Shown here one piece after another: positions 1-8,019 of a DNA stretch of 64,000 nucleotides. Source of the DNA: JACVRW01 sp963835705 (GTDB taxonomy: Bacteria; Actinomycetota; Thermoleophilia; Solirubrobacterales; Thermoleophilaceae); contig CAWIGR010000011.1 of NCBI GenBank assembly GCA_963835705.1, forward strand, positions 62,001 to 126,000, written 5' to 3'. Every line of letters starts with the position of its first letter. Within the stretch, counting starts at the first letter, position 1. The position numbers and the translations under genes are program-made. The notes beneath the pieces were generated by a model. It ran no database searches, was not told the DNA's origin, and was given only the letters and a program-made list of their open reading frames with translations.

Positions 1-2
1 AG

Positions 3-302
3 GCGCGGCTCGACGCCGCCGGCACGATTCCGAGGGAGGAGCGCGCGAGCCGCGAGTACCGCTTCGATCCGGCTCGCTTCCGGAATCTCGACGTGCCGAC
101 GCTCTTTCTCCAGGGCGGCGACAGCCCCGACCCCTTCAAGGTCGCCGCCGAGGCGGTGCGGGCGGCGCTGCCGGACTGCCGGGTCGTGGTCATGCCGGGG
201 CAGCGACATGCCGCGATGGACACGGGCACCGACCTCTTCACCTCGGAAGTGCTGAGCTTCCTGGCGGAGGGGAGACAGATCAGCGACCAGGAGGGCTCAT
301 GA
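3..302 (+). CDS. Alpha/beta hydrolase, C-terminal part (truncated by window edge)
   Basis: An open frame enters from the left edge and ends at the TGA at 300-302, giving about 99 residues. The segment VPTLFLQGGDSPDP followed by MPGQRHAAMDTG is the usual end of an alpha/beta hydrolase: a strand, a loop with the acid residue, then the loop with the catalytic histidine (GQRH). The nucleophile elbow lies outside the window, so substrate cannot be judged. Its stop overlaps the next ATG (ATGA at 299-302), so the two genes are probably translated together. Confidence 0.75.
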   Translation, partial: ARLDAAGTIPREERASREYRFDPARFRNLDVPTLFLQGGDSPDPFKVAAEAVRAALPDCRVVVMPGQRHAAMDTGTDLFTSEVLSFLAEGRQISDQEGS

Positions 303-796
303 CATCGAAGGCGGACTTCACCGACGAGGAATGGACGCAGCTCAAGCGGGCGCCGTTCCTGGCCGGGATGGCGATCTCGCTTGCCGACCCCGGCGGCCCG
401 ATCGAGGTGGTCAAGGAGACCGGGGCGACGCTGAAGGCGGTGCTTGGCGCCGCCGAGGAGGGCGGCCGGGGTGAGCTCGTGGACGCGGTCGCGCGCGACG
501 TCGCGGAGGACGCGCAGCAGCGCAAGAGCCCGGTCGCCGGATTCAAGCCGGGGAAGGGCGCGAACGCCGGCGTCGAGCTCCTCGACGAGCTCCGCGAAGT
601 CGACCGCCTCGTCGCCGAGAAGGGAACGCAGGAGGACGCCGCCGCGATGCGCGAGTGGCTGCTGGAGGCCGCGCAGGAGGCGGCGAACGCGGCGAAGGAA
701 GGGGGCTTCATGGGCTTCCGCGCCGAGCGCGTGAGCGAAGGCGAGCAGCGGATGCTCGACAGCCTCAGCGAGGTGCTCGGGGGCCGCTCGGCCTGA
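299..796 (+). CDS. Uncharacterised helical cytoplasmic protein
   Basis: A 165-residue acidic protein beginning MTSKADFTDEEWTQLKRAP. It is rich in Ala, Glu and Arg, is probably all helical, and has no signal peptide or membrane segment. I do not recognise a named family with certainty; the opening resembles conserved actinobacterial proteins of unknown function. The ATG overlaps the stop of the hydrolase gene by 4 bases, arguing for an operon. Its 3' end overlaps the convergent PolX-like gene by 32 bases. Confidence 0.7.
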   Translation: MTSKADFTDEEWTQLKRAPFLAGMAISLADPGGPIEVVKETGATLKAVLGAAEEGGRGELVDAVARDVAEDAQQRKSPVAGFKPGKGANAGVELLDELREVDRLVAEKGTQEDAAAMREWLLEAAQEAANAAKEGGFMGFRAERVSEGEQRMLDSLSEVLGGRSA

Positions 797-2420
797 CGCC
801 CGCCCGAGGGGCGAGGATCGCCTCGAGGGGCTGCGTGTTGACGACGTCTGCGGCCGTGGCCCAGCCGCGCCGCGCCGTGGCGACCGAGAGCGCCATGTTG
901 CCGAGCCCTCGCACCGAGTGGGCGTCGGTGGAGCAGACGATCTGCACCCCGGCGCGGAGCGCGTCGCGCACGTGCTCGCCGCTCAGGTCGAGGCGGTCGG
1001 GGAGCCCGTTGACCTCGAGCGCGACCCCTTCCTCGAGCGCGACCTCGAACACCCGCTCGAGGTCGAGGGCGTTCTCTGGCCGCCGGTTGATGTAGCGGCC
1101 CTTGGGATGGCTGAGGCAGCGCACGTACGGGTTGCGCAGCGCCTCCTCCACGCGCTTTGTCATCTCGCGGCGGGGCATCCGCTGCCCGCCGTGAACGCTC
1201 GCCTGCACCCACTCGAGCTCCGCGAGCACGTCGTCGGGGAGGTCCAGCCGCCCGTCGGGCAGGATGTCGCACTCGATCCCGCGCAGGACGCGGAACGGCG
1301 CGAGCAGCTCGTTGGCGGCGGCGATCTCCTCGGCCTGGCGGCGGACGTCTCGCGGCGTGAGCCCCTGCACGGCCCCCACGGCGGGTGTGTGGTCGCAGAT
1401 CGCGAGGTAGTCGTAGCCGCGCTCGCGGGCGGCGCGCGCCATGCCCTCCACGCTCGTCCGCCCGTCCGACCAGGTGGTGTGGGAGTGCAGGTCGCCGCGG
1501 ATGTCGTCCAGCCCGAGCAGGGCCGGCGGCTCGCCCCGGAACGGCTCCTCGCGCAGCTCCGGCGGGCACCACGGCAGGCCCAGCTCGCGGAAGACCGCCT
1601 CCTCCTCGGGGGCGTCCGGGAGCGGCTCGAGCGCCGTGACGTAGGCGGCCGAGCCCGTCGCCCGAACGAGAGCGGTGCCGAACCGGTCGGGCTCGGTGAT
1701 CGTGAGCTCGATCGGCACGCCCTCGACCGTCACACCCACTGCACGCCGCTCGTCCTGCTCCGCGAGCGCGACGACTTGGGGCAGCTCGGCGAAGCGCGCC
1801 AGCACCGAGGGCGGATCCGACGCGGCGCAGACGACCGCGAGCTGCTCGCAGGAGTCGCGCCAGCGGCGCACGTCGCCCGCCGCCTCGCCGTCGAGGGCGG
1901 CCGCCACACCTCCCACCAGCTCAATGGCCCGGTGGAGCAGGAGCCCTTGCCGCGGCCGTAGCTCGCCCTCCCGGCTGAGCGCCTCCAGGAGCTGTGCCTC
2001 GGTCTTGGGCCCAATGCCGGGCACGCTCCGCAGCCGGCCCGCCGCGGCCGCCTCCCGAAGCTCGTCGGCGGTGCGGATATCGAGCGCCCGGGCTAGCTCG
2101 ACCGAGCGCTTGGCGCCGAGCCCGAGGTAGCGCCCGAGCCCGACCAGGTCCGGTGTCACCTCCCGCTCGAGCTCCGCCAGCTCGGCGATCTCGCCGGTCT
2201 CGACGAGCTCGATTAGCCGCGCCTCGATGCCCCGGCCCACACCGCGAAGCTCGCGCGCCCGGCCGGCCCGCACCAGCTCCGCGACCGGGACGGCCGCCGG
2301 ACGGATCGTCTCGGCGGCGCGGCGGTAGGCGCGGATCGTGTGCGCGTTCGCGTCGACGAGCTCGAGCAGCGACGCGAACGCGTCGAGGCGATCGGCGATC
2401 TGGGCGTTCTCCACTCCCAC
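765..2420 (-). CDS. PolX-like protein: HhH plus PHP domains, degenerate polymerase core
   Basis: A 551-residue protein with the architecture of bacterial family X DNA polymerase: an N-terminal 8-kDa-like helical region, helix-hairpin-helix segments (GVGRGIEARL near residue 61; SVPGIGPKT near 132), a polymerase-like middle and a C-terminal PHP phosphoesterase beginning LHSHTTWSDG at residue 311. The PHP metal ligands look intact (LHSHT, CDHTPA, HGGQRM, SHPKGR, STDAH). In the polymerase region the expected GS..R...DID motif reads AGDVRRWRDSCEQLAVVCA (residues 181-199), and the later catalytic Asp position reads PIELTI, so none of the three catalytic aspartates is in place. It may therefore act as a nuclease only. 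GTG start directly abuts the stop of the ATP-grasp gene. Confidence 0.85.
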   Translation of the reverse strand: MGVENAQIADRLDAFASLLELVDANAHTIRAYRRAAETIRPAAVPVAELVRAGRARELRGVGRGIEARLIELVETGEIAELAELEREVTPDLVGLGRYLGLGAKRSVELARALDIRTADELREAAAAGRLRSVPGIGPKTEAQLLEALSREGELRPRQGLLLHRAIELVGGVAAALDGEAAGDVRRWRDSCEQLAVVCAASDPPSVLARFAELPQVVALAEQDERRAVGVTVEGVPIELTITEPDRFGTALVRATGSAAYVTALEPLPDAPEEEAVFRELGLPWCPPELREEPFRGEPPALLGLDDIRGDLHSHTTWSDGRTSVEGMARAARERGYDYLAICDHTPAVGAVQGLTPRDVRRQAEEIAAANELLAPFRVLRGIECDILPDGRLDLPDDVLAELEWVQASVHGGQRMPRREMTKRVEEALRNPYVRCLSHPKGRYINRRPENALDLERVFEVALEEGVALEVNGLPDRLDLSGEHVRDALRAGVQIVCSTDAHSVRGLGNMALSVATARRGWATAADVVNTQPLEAILAPRAGVRPSGPRAPR

Positions 2421-3677
2421 CTACTGCGACGGCGTCGCGGTAGCGCCGCGCTCGCGCACCCACTGGCCGACCAGGCCGCGGAAGTGCCCTATGAACCGCT
2501 CGTGCTCGTGGGCGGGGTAGCCCGCGCGGACGGTGTCGACAAGCAGGCGGTCGAACTCCGCGGAGGTGATCCAGTCGAGCACCAGCTCGTCGACGTGCGC
2601 CAGCCGGCTGTCGCAGAAGTCGCGGTAGCGGTCGACCTCGAAGTACGCGTCGGCCAGCTCCCGGTAGGCCGCGAGCTTCTCGGCGTAGGAGAGATCCTCG
2701 CGGTCGCCGATCTCGAAGTAGCGGCGGGTGTCGAGATCGAGCCGCGGGCGGCGGCCCGTGACGACGCAGAACACGCACCACTTCAGCAGCGCGCTCATCG
2801 CCCACGGGAAGTAGTAGTGCAGGCTTGTGAGCGCCACGTCGGGCGACGCGTTGGCGTAGTCGATCGGATAGGCGTCGCTGCCGCGGACGAGCGTCTCGCA
2901 GGAGTTGAACTCCCAGCGAAAGAACGCGTTGATGAGGCGGCTGATCGTGAGCACCTCGTCGCCGACCTCGGGTGAGAGGAAGTCGTGGGTGACGGCGTAG
3001 CGGTCGTGCATCGGCAGCTCCGGCCGGAAGTGCATGACCATCGTCTCGGCGCCGATCGACAGCGACCGCGCGAACACCTGGTAGCCCTCGATCGAGGCTT
3101 GGAGGTGCATCAGCCGCTGGCCCGAGGCGTCGTAGGCACGGTGCAGCTCGTCGCTGTCGCGGATTTGGCTCACGCCGACCCACTGACCGCCGTCGTAGGG
3201 CTTCATGAACAGCGGGTAGCCCACGGACGCGGCGATCTCGTCGAGGTCGAACGGAAGGTTGTACTTGGCCGCGGTGTAGGCGAAGCGCGCGTTGTCCGGC
3301 GGGTTCTTGTGCGGGACAAGCACGGTGCGCGGCACCTTGATCCCCAGCCGCAGCATTGCGCAGTAGGCGGCGTGCTTTTCCATCGACTGGAAGGTGAACG
3401 GGCTGTTCAGCAGGTAGACGTCGTCCATCAGGGCGACCTTCTTCAGCCACTCGCGCGGCAGGAAGTACCAGTAGGCGAGCCGGTCGACGACGAGGTCGTA
3501 GCGCGGCTTGTCGCGCAGGTCGAACGGCTCCATCGTGATCCGCTCCGTGGTCACGCGGTGGCGCCCGCCGGAGGCGTCGGCGATCGGGCCCAGTCGCGAG
3601 ATGAGCGTCTCGAACGCGGTCGGCCAGTCCTCCTCGGTCCCGAGCAGCAGCCCGATGAGGTGGTCGCTCCGGTCCAT
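2421..3677 (-). CDS. ATP-grasp superfamily ligase of unknown substrate
   Basis: A 418-residue cytoplasmic protein. An N-terminal preATP-grasp-like part is followed by a central ATP-grasp segment (VGYPLFMKPYDGGQWVGV), resembling RimK/glutathione-synthetase-type carboxylate-amine ligases, which activate a carboxylate with ATP. The substrate cannot be deduced. The ATG directly abuts the stop of the upstream esterase and its stop directly abuts the PolX-like start, so the four minus-strand genes from 5452 to 765 look like one transcript. Two esterase-fold proteins next to a ligase suggest a small-molecule or peptide-ester pathway, but this is inference. Confidence 0.7.
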   Translation of the reverse strand: MDRSDHLIGLLLGTEEDWPTAFETLISRLGPIADASGGRHRVTTERITMEPFDLRDKPRYDLVVDRLAYWYFLPREWLKKVALMDDVYLLNSPFTFQSMEKHAAYCAMLRLGIKVPRTVLVPHKNPPDNARFAYTAAKYNLPFDLDEIAASVGYPLFMKPYDGGQWVGVSQIRDSDELHRAYDASGQRLMHLQASIEGYQVFARSLSIGAETMVMHFRPELPMHDRYAVTHDFLSPEVGDEVLTISRLINAFFRWEFNSCETLVRGSDAYPIDYANASPDVALTSLHYYFPWAMSALLKWCVFCVVTGRRPRLDLDTRRYFEIGDREDLSYAEKLAAYRELADAYFEVDRYRDFCDSRLAHVDELVLDWITSAEFDRLLVDTVRAGYPAHEHERFIGHFRGLVGQWVRERGATATPSQ

Positions 3678-4424
3678 TCAGCAGAACCGTGGCAGATGAT
3701 GCGCCAGCTGGGCGCGCCAGGAGGGCCAGTCGTGCGCGACGTCGTGGCCCCAGAGGTCCAGCTCGTGCGGAATGCCCTTGTCGGACAGCAGGCCGGCCAT
3801 GCGCCTCGTGCTCTCGAGCGAGCCCGTGGTGTCCTCCCACTGCCCCTGGCCGCAGACGAGCAGGAGGCTCACCCGGCCGCGCAGCCAGTCCAGGTGGTCG
3901 CCGTCCATTTGCGCCAGGTAGTCCATCGGATTGTTGAAGTAGGCGGCGTCGCCGCGCTCGCCCCAGGCGTCCCAGGTGGCGGGGTCGTAGTTGCCGGACA
4001 GCCCGAGCGCGAGCGGGAAGAGGTCGGCTCGCTTGAGCGCGAGGTTCACCGCGTGGTAGGCGCCGAGGCTGACCCCGACGGTGGCGATCTCCTGCGGGCC
4101 GCCGCAGTCGGCGTGGATCCAGGGCACGACCTCGTCCACGATCCACGACTCGTAGCGAGCGTGCTCGCGGGCCCGTGCCTCGAGCGGGAGGGCGGTGTTG
4201 GACCAGGTGGCGGAGTCGAACGAGTCCACGCAGTACAGCTTCACGCGGCCGCTGTCGACCAGGCCGGCCACGGCCGCGATCATGCCTCGGTTCTCGTACT
4301 CCCACGGCCCGCCGCGCTCGGCCGGGAACGCCAGCACGGGCCGGCCCCAGTGGCCGTAGGCCACGAGCGCGCCGCTTGCGCCGATGGCGCTCGCCCACAC
4401 CTCGGCGTGCCGGCCGGTCACCAT
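3678..4424 (-). CDS. Esterase-D-type alpha/beta hydrolase
   Basis: A 248-residue protein of the putative esterase (PF00756-like) family. The nucleophile elbow is GVSLGAYHA (GxSxG) and the likely catalytic histidine is in LWGHDVAHDWPSW near the C-terminus. No signal peptide is evident from the chosen ATG (MVTGRHAEV). This start overlaps the stop of the upstream esterase by 7 bases, which supports coupling. It is followed without a gap by the ATP-grasp gene. Substrate unknown. Confidence 0.8.
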   Translation of the reverse strand: MVTGRHAEVWASAIGASGALVAYGHWGRPVLAFPAERGGPWEYENRGMIAAVAGLVDSGRVKLYCVDSFDSATWSNTALPLEARAREHARYESWIVDEVVPWIHADCGGPQEIATVGVSLGAYHAVNLALKRADLFPLALGLSGNYDPATWDAWGERGDAAYFNNPMDYLAQMDGDHLDWLRGRVSLLLVCGQGQWEDTTGSLESTRRMAGLLSDKGIPHELDLWGHDVAHDWPSWRAQLAHHLPRFC

Positions 4425-5452
4425 GCCCGCGCGAGAAGGCGGGTCAGATGCGGGTCGAAAGCGTCGCGCCAGGCCGTGTAGTTGTGCAGGTCGGGCCCCT
4501 CGTGAAGCGAGGCGGAATAGCCCTGCGCGGTCAGCGCGCGCGCCATCAGCCGGTTGTTTTGGACGTTCTCCTCGGCCGACCCGCAGGTCATGGCGACCGG
4601 CACGGGGTCGGGGTGCGTCCCCAGGAGCGTCGCGCGCACGAAGCGGACGATCCGCTGGTAGCGCGGAAAGCGCGCCTCGTGGGCGTCGAAGCGCGGCGTG
4701 AAGAAGCTGCCGGACTGGAGGAACAGGGCCTCGAGCACGCCCGGATGGCGCCGGTGGACGTGCAGCATCGCGAGCGCGCCGAGGCTCGTGCCCATGCCCG
4801 CCGGGGCGCCGCGGACCGCGACGGCAGCGCGGATCGCGGGCAGGACGTCGCGGACCAGGGCGGCCGCGTAGCGCGCCGATGCGGAGTACCACTCGTCGCG
4901 CTCACCCGGGTCGAGCAGCGCGACCCGGTGCCTTGGCAGCTCTCCTGAGCGGATCGCGACCGCGGCGAAGCGGGTCAGCGCGGCGAGCTCGTCGTACTCG
5001 GGGCCGTCGTGCGCGGCGAGGAGGGGCAGCGGCTCCGCCGGATCCGCTTCCGCGGGGCTCCAGACGCGCACCCGCACCTCCGCGCCGAGGCCGCGCCCGC
5101 GCACGGCCAGCTCCTCGGTCTCTCCCGGCACGCCCTCGTCCCCGAGCCAGCGAGGCGGGGTGTAGCCGGGCAGCAACAGGACCGACTTCTCGCCGAACGC
5201 GCCCGGCGCACGGTGCGGGTTGCCGGGGTCGCAGAGACGCTCGCTGCCGCCGTCGCGGTGCACGACCTCGAGCTCGTACTCGAGCCTCGCCAGCGGCGGA
5301 GGAGCGAGCTCCAGCCGCCATTCGCCGTTGTGGCGGGCATACGCGCGTCCCCCGTTCGGCAAAGGCAGGTCGGAGCAGAGCCGCACGGCGGCGTAACGCT
5401 CGTCGGGGTCGGCGAGGCGAAGGAGCACGGCGTAATCATGGCGCGCCACCAT
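4418..5452 (-). CDS. Enterochelin-esterase-like protein
   Basis: A 344-residue protein with an N-terminal beta-sandwich-like region (about residues 1-120, ending in a linker rich in Pro and Glu) and a C-terminal esterase-D-type hydrolase. The nucleophile elbow is GTSLGALAM; the downstream CGSAEE and DLHNYTAWRDAF segments carry the probable acid and histidine, matching Fes-type trilactone esterases (family knowledge). No siderophore genes are nearby, so that activity is not implied. It is first in the minus-strand run with the second esterase, ATP-grasp and PolX-like genes. Confidence 0.75.
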   Translation of the reverse strand: MVARHDYAVLLRLADPDERYAAVRLCSDLPLPNGGRAYARHNGEWRLELAPPPLARLEYELEVVHRDGGSERLCDPGNPHRAPGAFGEKSVLLLPGYTPPRWLGDEGVPGETEELAVRGRGLGAEVRVRVWSPAEADPAEPLPLLAAHDGPEYDELAALTRFAAVAIRSGELPRHRVALLDPGERDEWYSASARYAAALVRDVLPAIRAAVAVRGAPAGMGTSLGALAMLHVHRRHPGVLEALFLQSGSFFTPRFDAHEARFPRYQRIVRFVRATLLGTHPDPVPVAMTCGSAEENVQNNRLMARALTAQGYSASLHEGPDLHNYTAWRDAFDPHLTRLLARAW

Positions 5453-5558
5453 GCACGCACCGTGGCCGGTCTACATCGCCGTGGCGGCCGCGCTGGCGCT
5501 GGTCATGTTCCTGGCGCTCGCGGCGCTGGCGCGGCGAGCCTCGCCGCGCCCGGCCTGA
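5451..5558 (+). CDS. Possible 35-residue membrane peptide
   Basis: The frame beginning MHAPWPVYIAVAAALALV encodes one strongly hydrophobic helix followed by a basic, Pro-containing tail (RRASPRPA). Its ATG at 5451 overlaps the start codon of the minus-strand esterase at 5450-5452, and the frame fills most of the gap between two minus-strand genes. No clear ribosome binding site is visible. It could be chance, although a TM helix ending in a positive tail is a plausible product. Confidence 0.3.
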   Translation: MHAPWPVYIAVAAALALVMFLALAALARRASPRPA

Positions 5559-5570
5559 GGCGAGCGGACG

Positions 5571-6620
5571 CTACCCCGGCACCCCGAGCTCGGCCTTCTT
5601 TGCCTCCACGTCGATGCCGTGCAGCCGCGCGAGGTTCTCACCGAGGATCTTGCGCTTGGCCTGCTCGGTTAGGGGCGGGTAGCCGTGCTCCTCCACGAGG
5701 TCTCGCGGCAGCTCGAAGTTCCAGAACTCCTCGAGCGCCCATTGCGGGTGCCAGATCGGCGACTCGCCGCCGTAGATGATCTTGTCCTCGCCGCACCACC
5801 ACAGCATCTTCCCGAGCGTCTGGGCGAAGACGCGCGGCTGGCGGGCGATGAAGTTCACCGTGGCGGCGATCGACGCGTAGAGGTTGGGGTAGCGCACGAT
5901 CTGCCACAGCACCTCGTCCAGCCACGGCAGGCCCACGTGGAAGATCACGAAGTTGATGTCCGGGAAGTTGGCGGCGGCCCCGTCCATGTCGAACGTGCGG
6001 GTGTGCTCGACGGGCTGCGGGCCGAGCGGCACGCCCTTGTGCACGCCGATCAGGTTCACGCCGAGCTCCTGCGCCTTCTCGAAGGCCGGGTACGCCACGC
6101 GCGGGTCGTCCATGCGCCACGGGAACGGCTGGCCGTAGTCGTAGCGCACGTTGTAGAACTTGAACGCCTTCGCGCCGTACTCCTTGACCTGGACCTCCAT
6201 CAGGTCGAGCGCCTTCTTGCCCTCGAGCGGGTTGACCGAGCCCCAGAACACGGCGCGGTCCGGGTGCTTCGTGGCCATCTCCGCGCACTTCTCCCAGGGC
6301 GACAGGCCGTCGTGGAAGAGGTCGGTGAGCGGCAGCGGCTGCGCCGCGATCATGTCCGTGTCGGAGCCCTCGATGACCATCTCGTAGATCTCGTCGACGC
6401 TCCACTCGCGGAAGAACTCCTCGCGCGAGAGCACGTTCTCGCCCTCCTTCGTGAGGAGCGTGTGGAAGGCGTAGAGGTGCTCGTCGAACATCTCGCCGGG
6501 CGGGCCCAGCGCGTTCTGCTTGTCGAAGTTGAAGACGTGGCAGACGCAGTCGAAGACGAAGGTGGGCACCTTCCGCTCCCGCGTGCCGGCCGGCTGGATC
6601 TGGGTCTCGGTCGTGGTCAT
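5571..6620 (-). CDS. Amidohydrolase-2 family protein
   Basis: A 349-residue TIM-barrel metal-dependent hydrolase-like protein (PF04909-type), as seen in LIGVHKGVPLG, VIFHVGLPW and the late KIIYGGESPIW and KILGENLARLHGI segments. The usual first metal motif (HxH) reads DCVCHVF, and the usual Asp in the final GTD/SD loop reads GGES, so the metal site is altered. The same segments are often decarboxylase or lactonase sites in this family, but the reaction here is not predictable. It is the last gene of an operon behind a MIP18-type Fe-S factor (4 nt gap), which could serve it or another protein. Confidence 0.8.
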   Translation of the reverse strand: MTTTETQIQPAGTRERKVPTFVFDCVCHVFNFDKQNALGPPGEMFDEHLYAFHTLLTKEGENVLSREEFFREWSVDEIYEMVIEGSDTDMIAAQPLPLTDLFHDGLSPWEKCAEMATKHPDRAVFWGSVNPLEGKKALDLMEVQVKEYGAKAFKFYNVRYDYGQPFPWRMDDPRVAYPAFEKAQELGVNLIGVHKGVPLGPQPVEHTRTFDMDGAAANFPDINFVIFHVGLPWLDEVLWQIVRYPNLYASIAATVNFIARQPRVFAQTLGKMLWWCGEDKIIYGGESPIWHPQWALEEFWNFELPRDLVEEHGYPPLTEQAKRKILGENLARLHGIDVEAKKAELGVPG

Positions 6621-6624
6621 CGAT

Positions 6625-7002
6625 CTACGCTCCTTCGCTCTGCGCGAGCCGCCGCTCGCGGTAGGGCATCAACTCTTCGAGCGGCATGGCGAGCTTGTCG
6701 CGGGCCGAGGGGGAGAGCCGCTCCATCGTCCAGACCGGCTCCCACACCACCTGGACGTCGACCGACTCCACGCCGGGTAGGCGCTGCAGCCGGTCCGGTA
6801 TCGCCTGGGACATGTTGGCCACGAACGGGCACATCCCGGTGGTGGGCACCAGGTCGACGCGCACGTGCGATCCCTCCACGTGCACCTCCTCGACGACCCC
6901 CATGTCCACGATGCTGATGCCGCGATCGGCACAGCACGGGTCGTAGACGTCGTGCAGCGCTTCGAAGAGCTCTGCACGACCGGCTTGTAGGGGACTGCTC
7001 AA
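6625..7002 (-). CDS. MIP18/DUF59-type metal-sulfur cluster assembly factor
   Basis: A 125-residue protein with the MIP18 (SufT/PaaD-like) core: ALHDVYDPCCADRGISIVD, then TTGMCPF with the conserved cysteine. Family members help mature Fe-S proteins. The best start is the TTG at 7002, because it has GGGAGG a few bases upstream and overlaps the preceding gene's stop (TTGA). Longer in-frame extensions run through the upstream gene. It lies between an FGE-like gene and an amidohydrolase in a tight three-gene operon. Confidence 0.8.
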   Translation of the reverse strand: MSSPLQAGRAELFEALHDVYDPCCADRGISIVDMGVVEEVHVEGSHVRVDLVPTTGMCPFVANMSQAIPDRLQRLPGVESVDVQVVWEPVWTMERLSPSARDKLAMPLEELMPYRERRLAQSEGA

Positions 7003-7655
7003 TGTTCCCTCCCGGGGTCGTCGCTGACATCCATCGCGAGCCGGAAGCCGGTGGTGGGGGTCGCGCGCTTCGGGTCCGCGGCGAGGGCGCGAGACGCCCG
7101 CATCCCCCAGGCGTGGTCGAGCCACGAGCCGCCCCGCACCGTCCTCCAGCCGTCCTCTTGCAAGTCGGTCACCCACTCCCACACGTTGCCGGCCAGCTGC
7201 TCGGCCCCGGTGGGGCCGGCGCCGTCCGGATGCGCCGTGACCGGCGCGGTCCAGCCGCAGGCGGCTTCGGCGCAGGCGCAGCGTTCCGGGTCGAACACGT
7301 CGCCCCACGGCCACGTTCGTGCCTCGGAGCCGCGCGCGCAGGCCTCCCATTCGTCGCCCGTCGGCAGCCGGACCGGCCGGCCGAGCTCCGCCGCGGCCCA
7401 CTGGCAGAAGGCCATGGCGTCGTCGAACGAGAGGTCGGTCACCGGATGGTCTTCCAGGGCCGGCGCCTCCAGCCGGGCCGCGAGGGCCGGGCCCGGCCGC
7501 CGGCTGTCCGCCTCGAAGAACGTGCGCGCGTGGGCGTTGACCACGGGCCAGCGGCCGATCACCACCCGCTCGAGCGTGACCACGCGCTCGTCGTCGGCCT
7601 CGCCGAGCCGGTAGGCGCCTGCCGGCACCTCCACGAAGGCGCCGAGCGCCGGCAT
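6999..7655 (-). CDS. FGE-sulfatase/EgtB-type (SUMF1 fold) protein without catalytic Cys
   Basis: A 218-residue formylglycine-generating-enzyme fold. Typical landmarks are PVTDLSFDDAMAFCQWAA, RLPTGDEWEACARG, GNVWEWVTD and VRGGSWLDHAWGMRASRA. In true FGE the stretch after GGS contains the two copper-binding cysteines; here it has none, so sulfatase activation is unlikely and a nonheme-iron or structural role is more plausible. ATG at 7655 is chosen (GAGG upstream and natural N-terminus MPALGAFVEVPAG); the frame is open further upstream. Its stop overlaps the MIP18 start. Confidence 0.75.
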   Translation of the reverse strand: MPALGAFVEVPAGAYRLGEADDERVVTLERVVIGRWPVVNAHARTFFEADSRRPGPALAARLEAPALEDHPVTDLSFDDAMAFCQWAAAELGRPVRLPTGDEWEACARGSEARTWPWGDVFDPERCACAEAACGWTAPVTAHPDGAGPTGAEQLAGNVWEWVTDLQEDGWRTVRGGSWLDHAWGMRASRALAADPKRATPTTGFRLAMDVSDDPGREH

Positions 7656-7915
7656 GACGGCCTCAGGCTGGCCGATCCTCACCGCGACCGCATCGCCCAC
7701 ACCGTGGCTCGTGATCCACCTCGCTTCGCCGAACCGGGAGCGCGGAGCGTAGCCCCTGGCCGCAGAACGTGGCAACTCCCGGCGCCGTTCGGGGCGCGCA
7801 GCGCGTCGACCTCGCCGCCGGCAAGCTGATCGTTCTCGCCACGGCTGTCGCGCCGGCCGCGGGGCCGTCAGACGGCCGCGGTTGGCGCGGGCAAGCGAAA
7901 GCTGCGAAACGGGCA

Positions 7916-7961
7916 CGATTGGTCGATTTTGCTCCCTATGGGGTGCCAAATCGACCAATCG
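7916..7961. repeat. Perfect 14-bp inverted repeat in the 7656-8019 intergenic stretch
   Basis: Arms CGATTGGTCGATTT (7916-7929) and its exact complement (7948-7961) flank an 18-nt spacer. The arms are AT-richer than the surroundings. The repeat lies 255 bases downstream of the HEPN gene's upstream neighbour side, between the HEPN stop (8020) and the FGE-like operon start (7655). There is no T-tract on either side, so a simple intrinsic terminator is not obvious; an operator or a structured RNA is possible. I see nothing else in this 364-base gap. Confidence 0.75.
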
Positions 7962-8019
7962 GCGAGAGAGGCGGTCGTTGCGCGTTGCGCGATCTGCGAA
8001 AGCCGGGGCGCGGCCGGCA

